Part shown: one piece after another, positions 8,311-17,951 of the stretch | Position numbering within the stretch: the stretch's first letter is position 1 | Layout of the letters: each line of letters opens with the position of its first letter | Source: an uncultured Flammeovirgaceae bacterium | Lineage (GTDB): Bacteria; Bacteroidota; Bacteroidia; Cytophagales; Cyclobacteriaceae | Direction: 5' to 3' | Assembly (NCBI GenBank): GCA_937884755.1 | Contig: CAKZYJ010000205.1 | Span: 1-38,903, forward strand | DNA length: 38,903 nucleotides | Program-made: the position numbers and the translations under genes | Notes under the pieces: model-generated | Database searches by the model: none | Told to the model about the DNA's origin: nothing | The model's input: only the letters and a program-made list of their open reading frames with translations

Positions 8311-10701
8311 CTAAAATCTCCCGGTTAGTTTGACAAAAAATGCCCGTCCCGGACGTTGCACCCCAAAAAAATCAAAAACAGTTTCATTGGTTAAATTTTG
8401 AATCTCAGCGGTCAATGAACTGTTGACCTTCATGGGCATATTGTAAGTAATACCAGCATTGAAGGTAGTCTGCGATGGAATTTCTGGCTTGAAATTCTCG
8501 TTACCGATACTCTCCCATGTCCTAAAAAAGGATTCTACAAAGCGGGCATTACCGAAAAAGTTAATTTCATCGTATCTACTTAGCAGAGATTTTAGACGAT
8601 AATTTGCGGCGGCATTAACAAAAAAGTAGGGCCTGTTTGGAATGCGATCCCCTTCAAAACCTATGCCTTCACTAGAGGTATTCCGGAATGAGAAATAGGT
8701 CGAGTTCCAGTCTAGACTTAGCTTTTCTTTGAAGAAAGTAGCTGTACCTCGTACTTCCCCACCAATAGAAGTTGCCGCTAGGACATTCTCGAATGTTGAG
8801 AAAAAATTATTCTGTGGAATAAAGAAAATCAGGTCATCAGTTGCTCTCAAAAAGCTGTTGAATTTCAATGTCCAGCTATTAGGTCTCCCCGGAACACTTC
8901 GCAAGAAGAGTTCTAAATTGACGTTATGGCTTCTCTCAGGTTTAAGTTCCGGGTTTCCGATGATTCCCCGACCATCACCAAATGCTTCATTGGTTCTGGG
9001 TAGGCGTACTGACCACTCGTAAGAGAGCTTCGTTGATAGCTGATCGCTTATTGTAAATCGGGCTACGTTGCCAAAACCCCAATCATTTACTTCATTGGCT
9101 CCAGTTAAAGAAATAGAGCGAATACCAACGGGTACCGTAAATGATTTGTTTTGCCGATAGTTTTTTACAAATAATTGATTCTCAAAGGAATTTTCTTGGT
9201 TGAGAAATTTATAAGTCAAACCGTTGATCCAGGTTTGTAAAGTTGCATCGGTATCGAAAACATCTGCCCCCTCTTCAATCACTGCATTCTCGCCTGTTCG
9301 ATGTACGAATGTAGGCGCTATTACTAATTCAAGCGAGTGTTGATCGCTAATAGACCATTCCGTTAAAAATCTAGCGAAGTAATTGTTATCGAAAATGGTG
9401 CGGTCAATTCCGTTTCTGATCTCTCGACTAATCTCACCGATGATGTCTCGATTGATAGTAACCGGTTCTCCAAACCAATTAAATAATGTAGTGCTAAGAT
9501 CCTGCAGATTAACCGCAGTCTCGTTATACCCACCCACCAGCGATGTTGTTAAATTTTCACTAAACTGCTTTTGATAGCGAAGATTTGCCCCCATCGACTC
9601 GGAGAAAAGTTCTACACCACCGTAGGGAAGCCCGGTCTGGACGGGATTGCTTTGGATTTGCCGGTCCTCATCCAAAAAATAGAATTCCAAACTAACTTCG
9701 TCAGCCCATTTCCTGCCCTTTAGCCCTACTGTGATATTCGAACCATACTGTCGAAAGGCATCGTGAAATCGCGGCACAGTAACTTCCACTTGCTGGAAAT
9801 TAGTAGAAGCGTTAGCAAACTGGACCTGGATGTCATAATTATTACGAGCAAAATCAAAGAATCCAGAACCTTTGACAAAAAATCCTGATTCTTCATCTGC
9901 TTTGCCAAGGTAGGCCGCAATGCGATGCGTGCCAAATGAACCAATCTGATAGGATGCCATACCGTTCAGATCATTTCCCTGAGGCGTAGATGTCACTAGG
10001 TTTACCGCCCCACCCAATGCGTCAGACCCGAACCGAGCCGGAACAACGCCTTTGTAAACCTCTATCCTATCGATCAGATTCGGTGAGACATTCGCAACAT
10101 TGAGGCCTCGCCCCGCGAACTCTAGTGGGATGTCATCAACAAAGATACGCACCTGATCATCCGTGAGACCATTTAACGACAGCCTGGTTCCAGATCCCAG
10201 TCCCCCAGCTCTTTGAATCGCTACTCCCTCGGTCCGCGCGAGAACTTCACCTAAATCAGCAGTTCTAAGCTTAGCCGTTTTTAACTCTACCACGGTGATC
10301 GCCTGGGCCGAACGTTCTAATCTCTGCGTTTCGCTTTCGCCTACGATCACTACATTTTCTAACTCACTGACTGATTCTTTCAGCACTACTTCTAGGCTAG
10401 TGGATCTACCCTCGATGACATCAACGGCTATTTCCTGACTCTCGAACCCCGCGTGGGCAATTTGAAGGGTCCGGCGTCCTACCGGAATATCCTTCATCGA
10501 AAACTCCCCCGATTCATCCGCCAAGGTTCCTTTTGTAGTTCCTTTTAGCGTAGCTGTGGCAAACGGTAATACTTGACCTGACTCGTCTTTAACAGTACCG
10601 CTCACTTCTCCAGTAATGTTTCTGGTATCTGTCTGAGCGAGAATCAACCGGGGAAACACCAGCGCGATAAGAAAAAAGTAGATTAGTACTCCTCTCATCA
10701 T
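8311..10701 (-). CDS. TonB-dependent outer-membrane receptor (only intact copy)
   Basis: The chosen ATG at 10701 overlaps the FecR stop as ATGA, suggesting translational coupling; a TTG six bases upstream is less likely. The protein is about 796 residues: a signal peptide ending near ILAQ, a carboxypeptidase-D-like domain (VSGTVKDESGQVLPFATATL, residues ~30-110), a plug (about 115-225, with RVEVY-like IDRIEVYKGVVPARFGSDAL), then a 22-strand-type barrel ending in Phe. There is no N-terminal STN signalling domain, so coupling to FecR would need another route. It imports a ligand energised by TonB; the XusB-like partner suggests a siderophore. Its last residues (FDFFGVQRPGRAFFVK) match the scars in units 2-6. 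Confidence 0.92.
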   Translation of the reverse strand: MMRGVLIYFFLIALVFPRLILAQTDTRNITGEVSGTVKDESGQVLPFATATLKGTTKGTLADESGEFSMKDIPVGRRTLQIAHAGFESQEIAVDVIEGRSTSLEVVLKESVSELENVVIVGESETQRLERSAQAITVVELKTAKLRTADLGEVLARTEGVAIQRAGGLGSGTRLSLNGLTDDQVRIFVDDIPLEFAGRGLNVANVSPNLIDRIEVYKGVVPARFGSDALGGAVNLVTSTPQGNDLNGMASYQIGSFGTHRIAAYLGKADEESGFFVKGSGFFDFARNNYDIQVQFANASTNFQQVEVTVPRFHDAFRQYGSNITVGLKGRKWADEVSLEFYFLDEDRQIQSNPVQTGLPYGGVELFSESMGANLRYQKQFSENLTTSLVGGYNETAVNLQDLSTTLFNWFGEPVTINRDIIGEISREIRNGIDRTIFDNNYFARFLTEWSISDQHSLELVIAPTFVHRTGENAVIEEGADVFDTDATLQTWINGLTYKFLNQENSFENQLFVKNYRQNKSFTVPVGIRSISLTGANEVNDWGFGNVARFTISDQLSTKLSYEWSVRLPRTNEAFGDGRGIIGNPELKPERSHNVNLELFLRSVPGRPNSWTLKFNSFLRATDDLIFFIPQNNFFSTFENVLAATSIGGEVRGTATFFKEKLSLDWNSTYFSFRNTSSEGIGFEGDRIPNRPYFFVNAAANYRLKSLLSRYDEINFFGNARFVESFFRTWESIGNENFKPEIPSQTTFNAGITYNMPMKVNSSLTAEIQNLTNETVFDFFGVQRPGRAFFVKLTGRF

Positions 10702-11324
10702 ACACAAACTTTAAATGTGGTGTTTGATGGTAAGTACTGGTAGAGTTCGGCATCATTAAAGTACGCTTCAGGGGCTAGGAGATGGGCTCCTAGTTCGGTG
10801 TGACTGAAGATAACATATTGCCGTCGGGGTTGAATGATGAAGGTCTTACCGTTACAAGTTACCTCCCGAGCGAAAGATGAAGTGTTGAGCAGCTGTACAC
10901 CTCCGTCTAAGATGATTTCGCATGCATTGGCAGCGACCTCTATCGAAGAATTAGGATCACTAGATACATAAAGCATGCCTTTAGCCCTGGAGGTGCTTGC
11001 GATATGCGCTGCTGGGGTTGGTTTTTTTGTTTCCGTAAAATAACCTATCCCAAAGATGACAATACTTAAACAAGCCGCAACTGCTAAATAGGCCAGACGG
11101 CGGCGAATAGGAATTACGCTAGCCGGAACCGTTCCCGGATTATCCATCTCGGCACGCTGAGTGATGTTCTGCCACATCTGAGTGGTAGCATCAGAAAGTT
11201 CTTCTTGAGAAAAAGTAGCCGTAATATCGCTATCCCCCGGAAGCCATTCCTCTACTAGCCCTCGTTCTGCCTCGGTACATTCTCCAGCTGTATACTTTTT
11301 AAGTAGTTCGGGAGTAATCTTCAT
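10698..11324 (-). CDS. Unit 1 compact FecR-like anti-sigma factor
   Basis: The 208-residue protein has a FecR-type cytoplasmic anti-sigma start (PELLKKYTAGECTEAERGLV, ending in a WLPGD linker), one membrane helix at about residues 75-95 (LAYLAVAACLSIVIFGIGYF), and a short periplasmic domain of about 110 residues. Standard Bacteroidota FecR proteins are 300-390 residues with a C-terminal DUF4974/STN-like part; that part is absent. The periplasmic core ACEIILDGGVQLLN, VTCNGKTFIIQPRRQYVIFS aligns with that of the paralogues, including the single Cys. The stop overlaps the receptor start by 4 nt. It is inferred to hold and activate the sigma factor encoded upstream. This copy is the most divergent of the six. 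Confidence 0.8.
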   Translation of the reverse strand: MKITPELLKKYTAGECTEAERGLVEEWLPGDSDITATFSQEELSDATTQMWQNITQRAEMDNPGTVPASVIPIRRRLAYLAVAACLSIVIFGIGYFTETKKPTPAAHIASTSRAKGMLYVSSDPNSSIEVAANACEIILDGGVQLLNTSSFAREVTCNGKTFIIQPRRQYVIFSHTELGAHLLAPEAYFNDAELYQYLPSNTTFKVCV

Positions 11325-11417
11325 AGGTATAGTTAGTGCGTTTACCTACAAGTCGATTAAGCGGTAGGCAACATGAAGGTTGGAAACAAAAAAATGATCA
11401 TTTTTTTATTCCGGTGA

Positions 11418-11966
11418 TTACAGAGATTGATATGATCGTAGCTTTCCCTGCAAAAAGGCTGTTCCCTTTGCTACATGGTACGCTACCGCCCGTTCGGAAA
11501 TCAGCAACATACTAGCAATCTCCCGATTGGATAAACCCTGCTCGCGGCTCATCTGATATACCCGGCGGCACTGAGCCGGAAGCTGATCTACTAGCGCAGT
11601 GATATTACTTTTCAGCTCCCGGTAGGCTACTTCTTCTTCGGTACAATTATCGGATTCACAGTAGTTTACTGTTGCCTGCTGCTGGTGGTGCTCGCGTTTG
11701 GTTTGGGAGCGGAAATGGTCAATGACGCGGTACTTAAGGGCCCGCATTAAGTAGGGTTCAATGGCCCCCTGGATATTTAACTTCTTTCTCCGCTCCCATA
11801 GTGAGGTAAAAATATCCTGAATAATCTCGCGGGTAACCTCGGCATCACCGGTTTGTGAGTAGCCGATCTTATACATCTTTTCCGAATAGGTTTGGTAGAT
11901 TTGCTCAAACCCCCGGGGAGTACGAAGGTCAAATTCTGCCTTCTTTGTTTTTCGTAAAAAGGACAT
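11418..11966 (-). CDS. Unit 1 ECF sigma factor, FecI-like
   Basis: The 182-residue protein shows sigma region 2 (GFEQIYQTYSEKMYKIGYSQ, followed by IIQDIFTSLWERR) and region 4 (VDQLPAQCRRVYQMSREQGL, SNREIASMLLISERAVAYHV). It belongs to the Bacteroidota FecI-like ECF group that works with FecR-type anti-sigmas. It heads the four-gene unit and probably directs RNA polymerase to its own receptor and lipoprotein genes. An operator-like 19-bp site lies 54-72 bases upstream, shared with the divergent nitroreductase gene, suggesting the sigma gene itself is metal-repressed. Start ATG at 11966 gives the MSFLRKTKK N-terminus seen in other units. Confidence 0.9.
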   Translation of the reverse strand: MSFLRKTKKAEFDLRTPRGFEQIYQTYSEKMYKIGYSQTGDAEVTREIIQDIFTSLWERRKKLNIQGAIEPYLMRALKYRVIDHFRSQTKREHHQQQATVNYCESDNCTEEEVAYRELKSNITALVDQLPAQCRRVYQMSREQGLSNREIASMLLISERAVAYHVAKGTAFLQGKLRSYQSL

Positions 11967-12019
11967 AGGTTAAAAAAGTGTGTAGAGTTTGGGGAGTAAC
12001 TAATTCTATTAGCACTTTT

Positions 12020-12038
12020 GTTTAGAATAATTCTAAAT
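12020..12038. promoter_or_regulatory. Operator-like 19-bp palindrome between unit 1 and nitroreductase
   Basis: GTTTAGAATAATTCTAAAT differs by one end base from the perfect palindrome at 3152-3170. It sits in a divergent spacer, 54 bases before the sigma gene and 17 bases before the TATCTTTG box of the other gene. Confidence 0.6.
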
Positions 12039-12054
12039 AAAAAATATTTCTGGC

Positions 12055-12062
12055 TATCTTTG
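12055..12062 (+). promoter_or_regulatory. -7 promoter box for nitroreductase gene
   Basis: TATCTTTG matches the TAnnTTTG consensus and lies about 47 bases before the ATG at 12109. The operator-like palindrome is just upstream, positioned to interfere with polymerase binding. Confidence 0.55.
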
Positions 12063-12108
12063 GGCATGAAGACGTACTATTTTGGTAACCTACCCGAACC
12101 TGAGCATC

Positions 12109-12702
12109 ATGAATATCACCCCTGAACAAGCTAGCGAGTTAATTCAAAACCGACGATCACTGTACCCGACAGTGTATAACGACCAGCCGGTAGATGACGC
12201 CATTGTCAATACCATGCTGGAAAATGCCAACTGGGCACCCACCCATCGGCTCACCCAACCCTGGCGGTTCACCGTCTTTACGGGTTCTGGTTTAGAAAAA
12301 CTGGGTAACTTTCAGGCTGACTTGTACCGTAAGAAGGCCGAAGCTAGCGGCACGTTTGATACTGGGAAATACGAAAAGCTAAAGCAAAAACCGTTGCAAT
12401 GTTCACACATTATTGCTATCGGTATGAAGCGTGACCCTAAGGAACGAGTACCCGAAGTTGAGGAGGTGATGGCTACCGCTTGTGCGGTGCAGAATATGTA
12501 TCTTACCGCTTCGGCCTACGGAGTAGGCGGCTACTGGGGTACTGGTGGGATTACTTACTACGAAGAAGCCAAACCCTTCTTTGGCTTAGAACCAGATGAC
12601 AAACTGCTAGGATTTTTCTACTTAGGTATGCCTAAGATCAGCAAGTGGCCCGAAAGCAAGCGCGATCCCATTGAGGAGAAAGTACACTGGGAGCGGGTAT
12701 AA
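12109..12702 (+). CDS. Nitroreductase-family flavoprotein
   Basis: The ATG at 12109 (MNITPEQASELIQNRRSLYP) is preferred over the TTG at 12082; it gives 197 residues. The RRS start, ANWAPTHRLTQPWRF and the C-terminal AYGVGGYWGTGG are typical of FMN-dependent nitroreductases of the short YdjA-like type. It would catalyse NAD(P)H-dependent two-electron reductions in the cytoplasm. Because it is divergent from unit 1 and shares its operator, a role in reductive release of iron or in stress under iron limitation is possible, but this is inference from position only. Confidence 0.88.
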   Translation: MNITPEQASELIQNRRSLYPTVYNDQPVDDAIVNTMLENANWAPTHRLTQPWRFTVFTGSGLEKLGNFQADLYRKKAEASGTFDTGKYEKLKQKPLQCSHIIAIGMKRDPKERVPEVEEVMATACAVQNMYLTASAYGVGGYWGTGGITYYEEAKPFFGLEPDDKLLGFFYLGMPKISKWPESKRDPIEEKVHWERV

Positions 12703-13135
12703 TCTATTGTTAAATAACTCGTCTCCTACGACTTTTCAATAATCGTAGATTCTCCTAGCCAGACCACGAAAGGGACAAGTCGCTAGTTTCTTCGTAGGTA
12801 GGTGGTTGTATTGTTCCTCGAGTTGCTGCTGCACCATCTTCTTTTCCTTGTACTTACTCAGCAAGTAATCTAACTACTGTACCTCCTGGTTTTTTAAACT
12901 GGAGAGAGCATAGTTATCCTCGATCAGGTGGATACCTCGGTAAAGGAGGGAAAACCAGATAGACCTAGCACTGCCCTGGAAAATGGGTGTAATAATACGG
13001 TTGACTGTCAGGAAAAGGGCATGCTAAATCAGCAAATTGTTTATTTTTGCTATCTCTAGAGAATTTAGATGTCTCTTGTTTTGTTCTATTGGCATAGATT
13101 TAGACGTCTTTTTTCCAAGTTAAAAGAAAATTTTT
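12703..13135. other. Gene-free stretch before acnB
   Basis: No intact gene. On the minus strand about 12770-12950 can be read as a charged coiled-coil-like stretch (LSKYKEKKMVQQQLEEQYNH) broken by stops, perhaps a decayed gene that I cannot name. TATTTTTG at 13042-13049 is a candidate -7 box for acnB. Confidence 0.35.
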
Positions 13136-15940
13136 ATGAGCAGATATAGTGAATACCTCCTGGAGATTGAAGAAAGAAAAGGTCAAGGACTTCATCCGAA
13201 ACCGATTGATGGGGCAGCATTGCTGAGCGAGATCATTGAGCAGATCAGAGATTTAGATAACGAGCACCGATCAGACTCTCTTAACTTCTTCATTTACAAT
13301 GTATTACCCGGAACTACCAGTGCGGCGGGAGTGAAAGCGGCATTTTTAAAAGAAATTATTCTGGGTGAAGCCATTGTTGAGGAAATTTCACCAGCATTTG
13401 CTTTTGAGCAACTATCCCACATGAAGGGTGGACCCTCCATTGAAGTGCTTCTCGATCTGGCATTGGGTGACGACCCAGCAATTGCCGAAGAAGCGGCTAA
13501 GGTATTAAAAACTCAAGTTTTTCTCTATGAGGCCGATATGGAACGTTTGGAGAAAGCTTATAAATCGGGTAGTGAAATTGCCAAGGATATTATTGAGAGC
13601 TACGCGAAGGCCGAATTTTTCACCAAACTACCGGAGGTAGAAGAAGAAATTGAGCTAGTGACTTTTATCGCGGGAGTAGGGGATATTTCCACCGACTTAC
13701 TTTCGCCGGGTAGTGATGCTCACTCTCGGTCAGACCGCGAGCTACACGGTCAGTGCATGTTTGAACATAACAAAGAGCAGCAAAACGCGCTACTGGCGTT
13801 ACAAGAAAAACACCCGGATAAACGAGTCATGCTCATCGCCGAGAAGGGGACGATGGGAGTAGGTTCTTCCCGAATGTCCGGTGTAAATAATGTAGCCCTT
13901 TGGATTGGAAAACAAGCTAGTCCCTACGTGCCCTTTATCAATATTGCTCCGGTAGTAGCAGGTACCAATGGTATTTCGCCTATTTTTCTTACTACAGTTG
14001 GCGTAACCGGAGGTATTGGCTTAGATCTTAAAAACTGGGTAAAAAAGTATGATGCTGAAGGAAATCTCGTCGTAGACGAAGAAGGTGAACCTATTCTGGA
14101 GCAAGCCTACTCCGTTGATACTGGTACCGTATTGAAGGTCAATACCAAAACGAAAAAACTCTACAAAGGTGACCAGGAATTGATGGATGTCTCCTCGGCA
14201 TTCACTCCCCAGAAAATGGAATTTATGCGAGCCGGAGGCTCCTACGCTATCGTCTTCGGTAAGAAGTTACAGACGTTTGCAGCTAAAACATTAGGTATTG
14301 AAGTTCCTTCCGTATTTGCGCCATCGAAGGAAGTTTCGCATGAGGGACAGGGGCTCACGGCAGTGGAAAAAATCTTCAATAAAAATGCTGTGGGTACTTC
14401 AGGTGCAACCTTGCACGCGGGCTCGTACGTACGCGCAGAAGTCAATATCGTAGGTTCACAGGATACCACTGGACTGATGACTTCCCAGGAATTGGAAATG
14501 ATGGCAGCCACCGTGATTTCGCCTATCGTAGACGGTGGCTATCAGTCGGGCTGCCATACCGCTTCGGTGTGGGATCGTAAATCCCAAGAGAATATCCCCA
14601 AACTGATGAAGTTCATGAACGATTTCGGGCTGATTACGGCTCGTGATCCCGAACACAAATATCACCCGCTAACCGATGTAATCCATAAGGTGCTGAATGA
14701 TATAACGATAGACGATTGGGCGATCGTCATTGGGGGTGACTCTCACACCCGGATGTCTAAGGGAGTGGCTTTCGGGGCAGACTCGGGTACCGTAGCCCTT
14801 GCCTTGGCAACGGGAGAAGCCTCTATGCCTATTCCCGAATCAGTAAAAGTGACGTTTAAGGGAAAAATGCAGGACTACATGGATTTTCGTGATGTCGTTC
14901 ATGCTACCCAGTCGCAGATGCTTAAGCAGTTTAAGGGTGAGAATGTATTTCAGGGGAGAGTGATTGAAGTCCATATTGGGACACTACCCTCAGATCAGGC
15001 ATTTACCTTCACAGATTGGACTGCGGAAATGAAGGCGAAGGCCTCTATCTGTATTTCTCAGGATGATACGCTGATCGAGTCGCTAGAAATAGCCAAAGGA
15101 AGAATCCAGATCATGATCGATAAAGGGATGGATAATGAGAAGCAGGTATTGCAAGGACTTATCGATAAGGCTAATGAACGAATTGCTCAGATCAGATCAG
15201 GCGAAAAACCAGCGCTTGCTCCCGATGAAAATGCTAAATACTACGCAGAATTTGTCGTAGACCTAGAAATCATTGATGAGCCAATGATTGCTGACCCCGA
15301 CGTACACAACGAAGATGTTTCTAAACGATATACCCACGATACCATTCGCGAACTTACGTACTACAAGGGTGAGAAAAAGGTGGATTTAGGTTTTGTTGGG
15401 TCTTGTATGGTGCATAAAGGCGATATCAAGATTGTTTCCAAGATGCTTAAAAACCTGGAAGAAGAGCATGGTAAGGTTGAGTTCGGTGCGCCTTTGGTGG
15501 TAACAGCCCCTACTTACAATATCATTGATGAACTCAAAGAAGAGGGAGACTGGGAAGTACTCCAGAAATACTCTGGTTTTGAGTTTGACGATGCTTCTCC
15601 TAAGAGCACAGCGCGTACTGAATACGATAACATCCTGTACCTAGAGCGCCCCGGCTGTAACCTGTGTATGGGTAACCAAGAGAAAGCTGAAAAGGGAGAT
15701 ACCGTGATGGCTACTTCTACTCGCTTGTTTCAAGGGCGAGTTGTTAAAGATTCAGATCGTAAGAAAGGAGAATCTTTGCTAGCATCTACCCCTGTGGTGG
15801 TACTTTCGGCCATTCTGGGTCGAACTCCTACTATTGAGGAATATAGAACGGCGGTGAAAGGCATTAAACTAACGCAATTTGGCCCGCCCCTCAAGAAACT
15901 AACCTCGAGTCCGATCCCCTCACACCAGATTTCTTACTAG
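13136..15940 (+). CDS. acnB: Bifunctional aconitate hydratase 2 / 2-methylisocitrate dehydratase
   Basis: The 934-residue protein matches AcnB in order: an N-terminal HEAT-like helical domain (about 1-160), the swivel domain (about 165-390), and the catalytic aconitase core. The [4Fe-4S] ligands are visible: Cys in VGSCMVHKG and the pair in ERPGCNLCMGNQ. GGDSHTRMSKGVAFGADSG is the aconitase signature. It interconverts citrate and isocitrate in the TCA cycle and acts on 2-methyl-cis-aconitate. It is somewhat longer than the E. coli enzyme (865). It splits unit 1 from unit 2 on the opposite strand. As an Fe-S enzyme its level usually follows iron supply, but no operator palindrome was seen before it. 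Confidence 0.97.
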   Translation: MSRYSEYLLEIEERKGQGLHPKPIDGAALLSEIIEQIRDLDNEHRSDSLNFFIYNVLPGTTSAAGVKAAFLKEIILGEAIVEEISPAFAFEQLSHMKGGPSIEVLLDLALGDDPAIAEEAAKVLKTQVFLYEADMERLEKAYKSGSEIAKDIIESYAKAEFFTKLPEVEEEIELVTFIAGVGDISTDLLSPGSDAHSRSDRELHGQCMFEHNKEQQNALLALQEKHPDKRVMLIAEKGTMGVGSSRMSGVNNVALWIGKQASPYVPFINIAPVVAGTNGISPIFLTTVGVTGGIGLDLKNWVKKYDAEGNLVVDEEGEPILEQAYSVDTGTVLKVNTKTKKLYKGDQELMDVSSAFTPQKMEFMRAGGSYAIVFGKKLQTFAAKTLGIEVPSVFAPSKEVSHEGQGLTAVEKIFNKNAVGTSGATLHAGSYVRAEVNIVGSQDTTGLMTSQELEMMAATVISPIVDGGYQSGCHTASVWDRKSQENIPKLMKFMNDFGLITARDPEHKYHPLTDVIHKVLNDITIDDWAIVIGGDSHTRMSKGVAFGADSGTVALALATGEASMPIPESVKVTFKGKMQDYMDFRDVVHATQSQMLKQFKGENVFQGRVIEVHIGTLPSDQAFTFTDWTAEMKAKASICISQDDTLIESLEIAKGRIQIMIDKGMDNEKQVLQGLIDKANERIAQIRSGEKPALAPDENAKYYAEFVVDLEIIDEPMIADPDVHNEDVSKRYTHDTIRELTYYKGEKKVDLGFVGSCMVHKGDIKIVSKMLKNLEEEHGKVEFGAPLVVTAPTYNIIDELKEEGDWEVLQKYSGFEFDDASPKSTARTEYDNILYLERPGCNLCMGNQEKAEKGDTVMATSTRLFQGRVVKDSDRKKGESLLASTPVVVLSAILGRTPTIEEYRTAVKGIKLTQFGPPLKKLTSSPIPSHQISY

Positions 15941-15964
15941 ACTATTAGGAATTGCATTGACATT

Positions 15965-16441
15965 ATGCACCTAGATGAAATAGGCTTTGGATGCTTGAAG
16001 TCTGAGCTTGAGGACTATATGACTACCGCTATATACGTCAACGGAATCAATCTCAAGGAGGTAATTGAAGAAATAGAGAGAGAACAAGTAGCGAAGAGAG
16101 GCCTACGTATTCGAAATGGTTGCTACGAAGGCGTGTCATTCTTTATTGCCTTTCACCATCAGAATCATTTCTTGGGCAAAACCCTAAATGATTATGTCTA
16201 TCCCGACCAGCAATATACGCTGTATGATTATAAGTATTCGGGTATTCCGGGTGATCACAGTCTCACCTGTAAAATATCGGTTGGGTCTAAAGAGGTAACT
16301 TGGCACGACTTTAAAAACGTCTCCAGAATCATTCCATTTGAGCTGGACTACGAGGGCCTTACGTTTCGCTTCTGCAAAGATCAATACTGCAACGCAATTG
16401 ATCTAGCTAGAAATAATCCAGAAGAAAGTATATTTACATAA
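15965..16441 (+). CDS. Small protein of unknown function downstream of acnB
   Basis: I do not recognise this 158-residue protein. It starts 24 bases after acnB on the same strand and may be cotranscribed. A Met at residue 19 (16019, MTTAIYVNGINLKE) is an alternative start. The sequence is soluble, rich in aromatic residues and His, with no signal peptide; the order (INLKEVIEEIEREQ, then GCYEGVSFFIAFHH) is vaguely like small immunity-type proteins, but that is a loose impression. Two late cysteines (FCKDQYC) could bind a metal or form a disulfide. Confidence 0.6.
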   Translation: MHLDEIGFGCLKSELEDYMTTAIYVNGINLKEVIEEIEREQVAKRGLRIRNGCYEGVSFFIAFHHQNHFLGKTLNDYVYPDQQYTLYDYKYSGIPGDHSLTCKISVGSKEVTWHDFKNVSRIIPFELDYEGLTFRFCKDQYCNAIDLARNNPEESIFT

Positions 16442-16608
16442 ACTTACCGTTGTTTGCCGTGGAGATTTGCTGTGTTCAACAGCTCCTCAAGTAGGTTCAA
16501 CCAGAACTGAATTCGTAGCTTTCGCAAAGCTGTTAGTCAGTGTTTTGTCAAGGCAGAGATGTCTGGCACCTCTTTCGGGCGGACGATTAGGTAACAGATA
16601 TCCTTTAT
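16442..16608. other. Short spacer after unit 2
   Basis: No small charged ORF of the type found after units 3-6, and no strong terminator, were seen here. Confidence 0.4.
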
Positions 16609-17898
16609 TTACCAAAGCTTAGCAACTTCTTGAAAGAGGTTGTCACCATTATGGATGGTAACAACAGTCATTGGATCTAATCCATTCTGAATGAGTAAAG
16701 AACCTTGCCCATCAGCAGCACTGTAACCTGAAAAGTAATTTACCCCTTCCACAGTGCCTAAGAAAATAGCTAAATCAACAGTATTACCATCAATATCAAA
16801 TCCTGTAAAATCCGAGACGTCTCCTGTAATCAAATCTACTGCGAGCAATTTGGCTGGCTGGCTAAAAACATCAAACCGATCATCATAGGATTCTGGATAT
16901 TGATAATCGGCAGTATTTATATAGCTAAAAACAAATTTTTGATCGAAGACAAAAAATTGACTTCTTAAAAATGCGATATCTACAAAATCTCTTAAATCAA
17001 CAAAGAAATTAGGATCAAAGCTACCATCAGGATTGATCCTGGTCACCCCCATTGCAGTAGGCCTACCTGTCATATTTAAATAAGGGTCCCAAAAAGAATT
17101 ATAAGCATTAGGAACCATATAAAACGAACCGTCTGCAAAATCAGGCATAAGGGTGGAATGGTTGGCAATCATACGGTCATCTCGGTTATAGACTACCGAG
17201 CTGGTCTCAGGATCAAAAATAGCCATCATGGCCCCTTCAGGACTGGGAAACTGCGATGGATCATTGGGTGTTGGAAACACAATAGGCATCATAATTTTCT
17301 CATCGGAAGTTTGGTAGATAACTTGCTCAGTGTAAAATGAAAACTCTACGCCTAAGTCTGGCAGAGGATCTATATTATGTACTGTAATGATTTCCATTGT
17401 TTGAGGATTCCATTCCACAATGGTTCCTTCAGCAAGGTTGGTAATAAAAGCTTGTGTTTCAGAGAAAAAAACATTTGCAACCCTCCTTCCTGATATTCCA
17501 GTAGTCGCTATACTCAGTAACTCTGTGACGGAAAAATCCAGGGTAGTTCTATCTACCTCCCATTTGGTAATGGTGGAAGCATCTCCATTCCAGGTCCAAA
17601 CATCACTTCCGAAAGTAAGAATTTGAGCATTGAAACCTATTTCTACCGCATTTGACTGGTCGGTTTCGGCAGGAAGTTCTTCATTTACTTCCATATACCA
17701 AACCAGTCCCTGTGGTGTTCTGGTACGATAGCCTATCAGCCAGCCAGCTTCAGTTTCCACCGGTTCATTCGGCTCAGGAGTTACGGTATTGTTGTCATCG
17801 TTATTGTCATCACAGGAAATGGTTCCTACGGAAAGCACTCCAATCAATAGCATGGTTAGCCAAGCCCATTTCCTACTGGTTTTCAATTTACTGGTCAT
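16609..17898 (-). CDS. Unit 2 surface lipoprotein, DUF4374/XusB-like
   Basis: The 429-residue paralogue of the unit 1 lipoprotein starts with MTSKLKTSRKWAWLTMLLIG and a lipobox ending TISC, followed by an acidic/Asn run (DDNNDDNN) and a Pro/Glu linker, suggesting export to the cell surface. The core shows the family pattern: GYRTRTPQG, then KWEVDRTTLDF, then FITNLAEGTIVEWNPQTMEI, and the end VAKLW. It is closest by eye to unit 7 (shared VHNxDPLPxLG). It lacks the Cys-Cys pair present in units 3-7. No receptor gene precedes it; only a scar lies between it and FecR. Binding of a siderophore-like ligand is inferred from family only. Confidence 0.65.
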   Translation of the reverse strand: MTSKLKTSRKWAWLTMLLIGVLSVGTISCDDNNDDNNTVTPEPNEPVETEAGWLIGYRTRTPQGLVWYMEVNEELPAETDQSNAVEIGFNAQILTFGSDVWTWNGDASTITKWEVDRTTLDFSVTELLSIATTGISGRRVANVFFSETQAFITNLAEGTIVEWNPQTMEIITVHNIDPLPDLGVEFSFYTEQVIYQTSDEKIMMPIVFPTPNDPSQFPSPEGAMMAIFDPETSSVVYNRDDRMIANHSTLMPDFADGSFYMVPNAYNSFWDPYLNMTGRPTAMGVTRINPDGSFDPNFFVDLRDFVDIAFLRSQFFVFDQKFVFSYINTADYQYPESYDDRFDVFSQPAKLLAVDLITGDVSDFTGFDIDGNTVDLAIFLGTVEGVNYFSGYSAADGQGSLLIQNGLDPMTVVTIHNGDNLFQEVAKLW

Positions 17899-17919
17899 GT
17901 TTATTGTTGTTTTTAAAAG

Positions 17920-17951
17920 TTAAAATTGTATGGTCGTTTTCATGCAGTGGA
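17920..17951 (-). pseudogene. Receptor C-terminal scar, unit 2
   Basis: Between the FecR stop (17952) and the lipoprotein start, the minus strand reads MKTTIQF then TAA. It matches the end of the unit 6 scar (FKTTKQF, stop). On its own it is too short to be convincing; its position in the cassette makes it credible. Confidence 0.45.

Noticed and set aside
12703-13135. Transposase remnant before acnB
   Set aside because: Only a charged coiled-coil-like stretch broken by stops was visible; no transposase motif or terminal repeat was found.
15965-16441. Immunity protein or toxin-antitoxin partner
   Set aside because: No toxin gene is adjacent and the resemblance is only a general impression; left as unknown.
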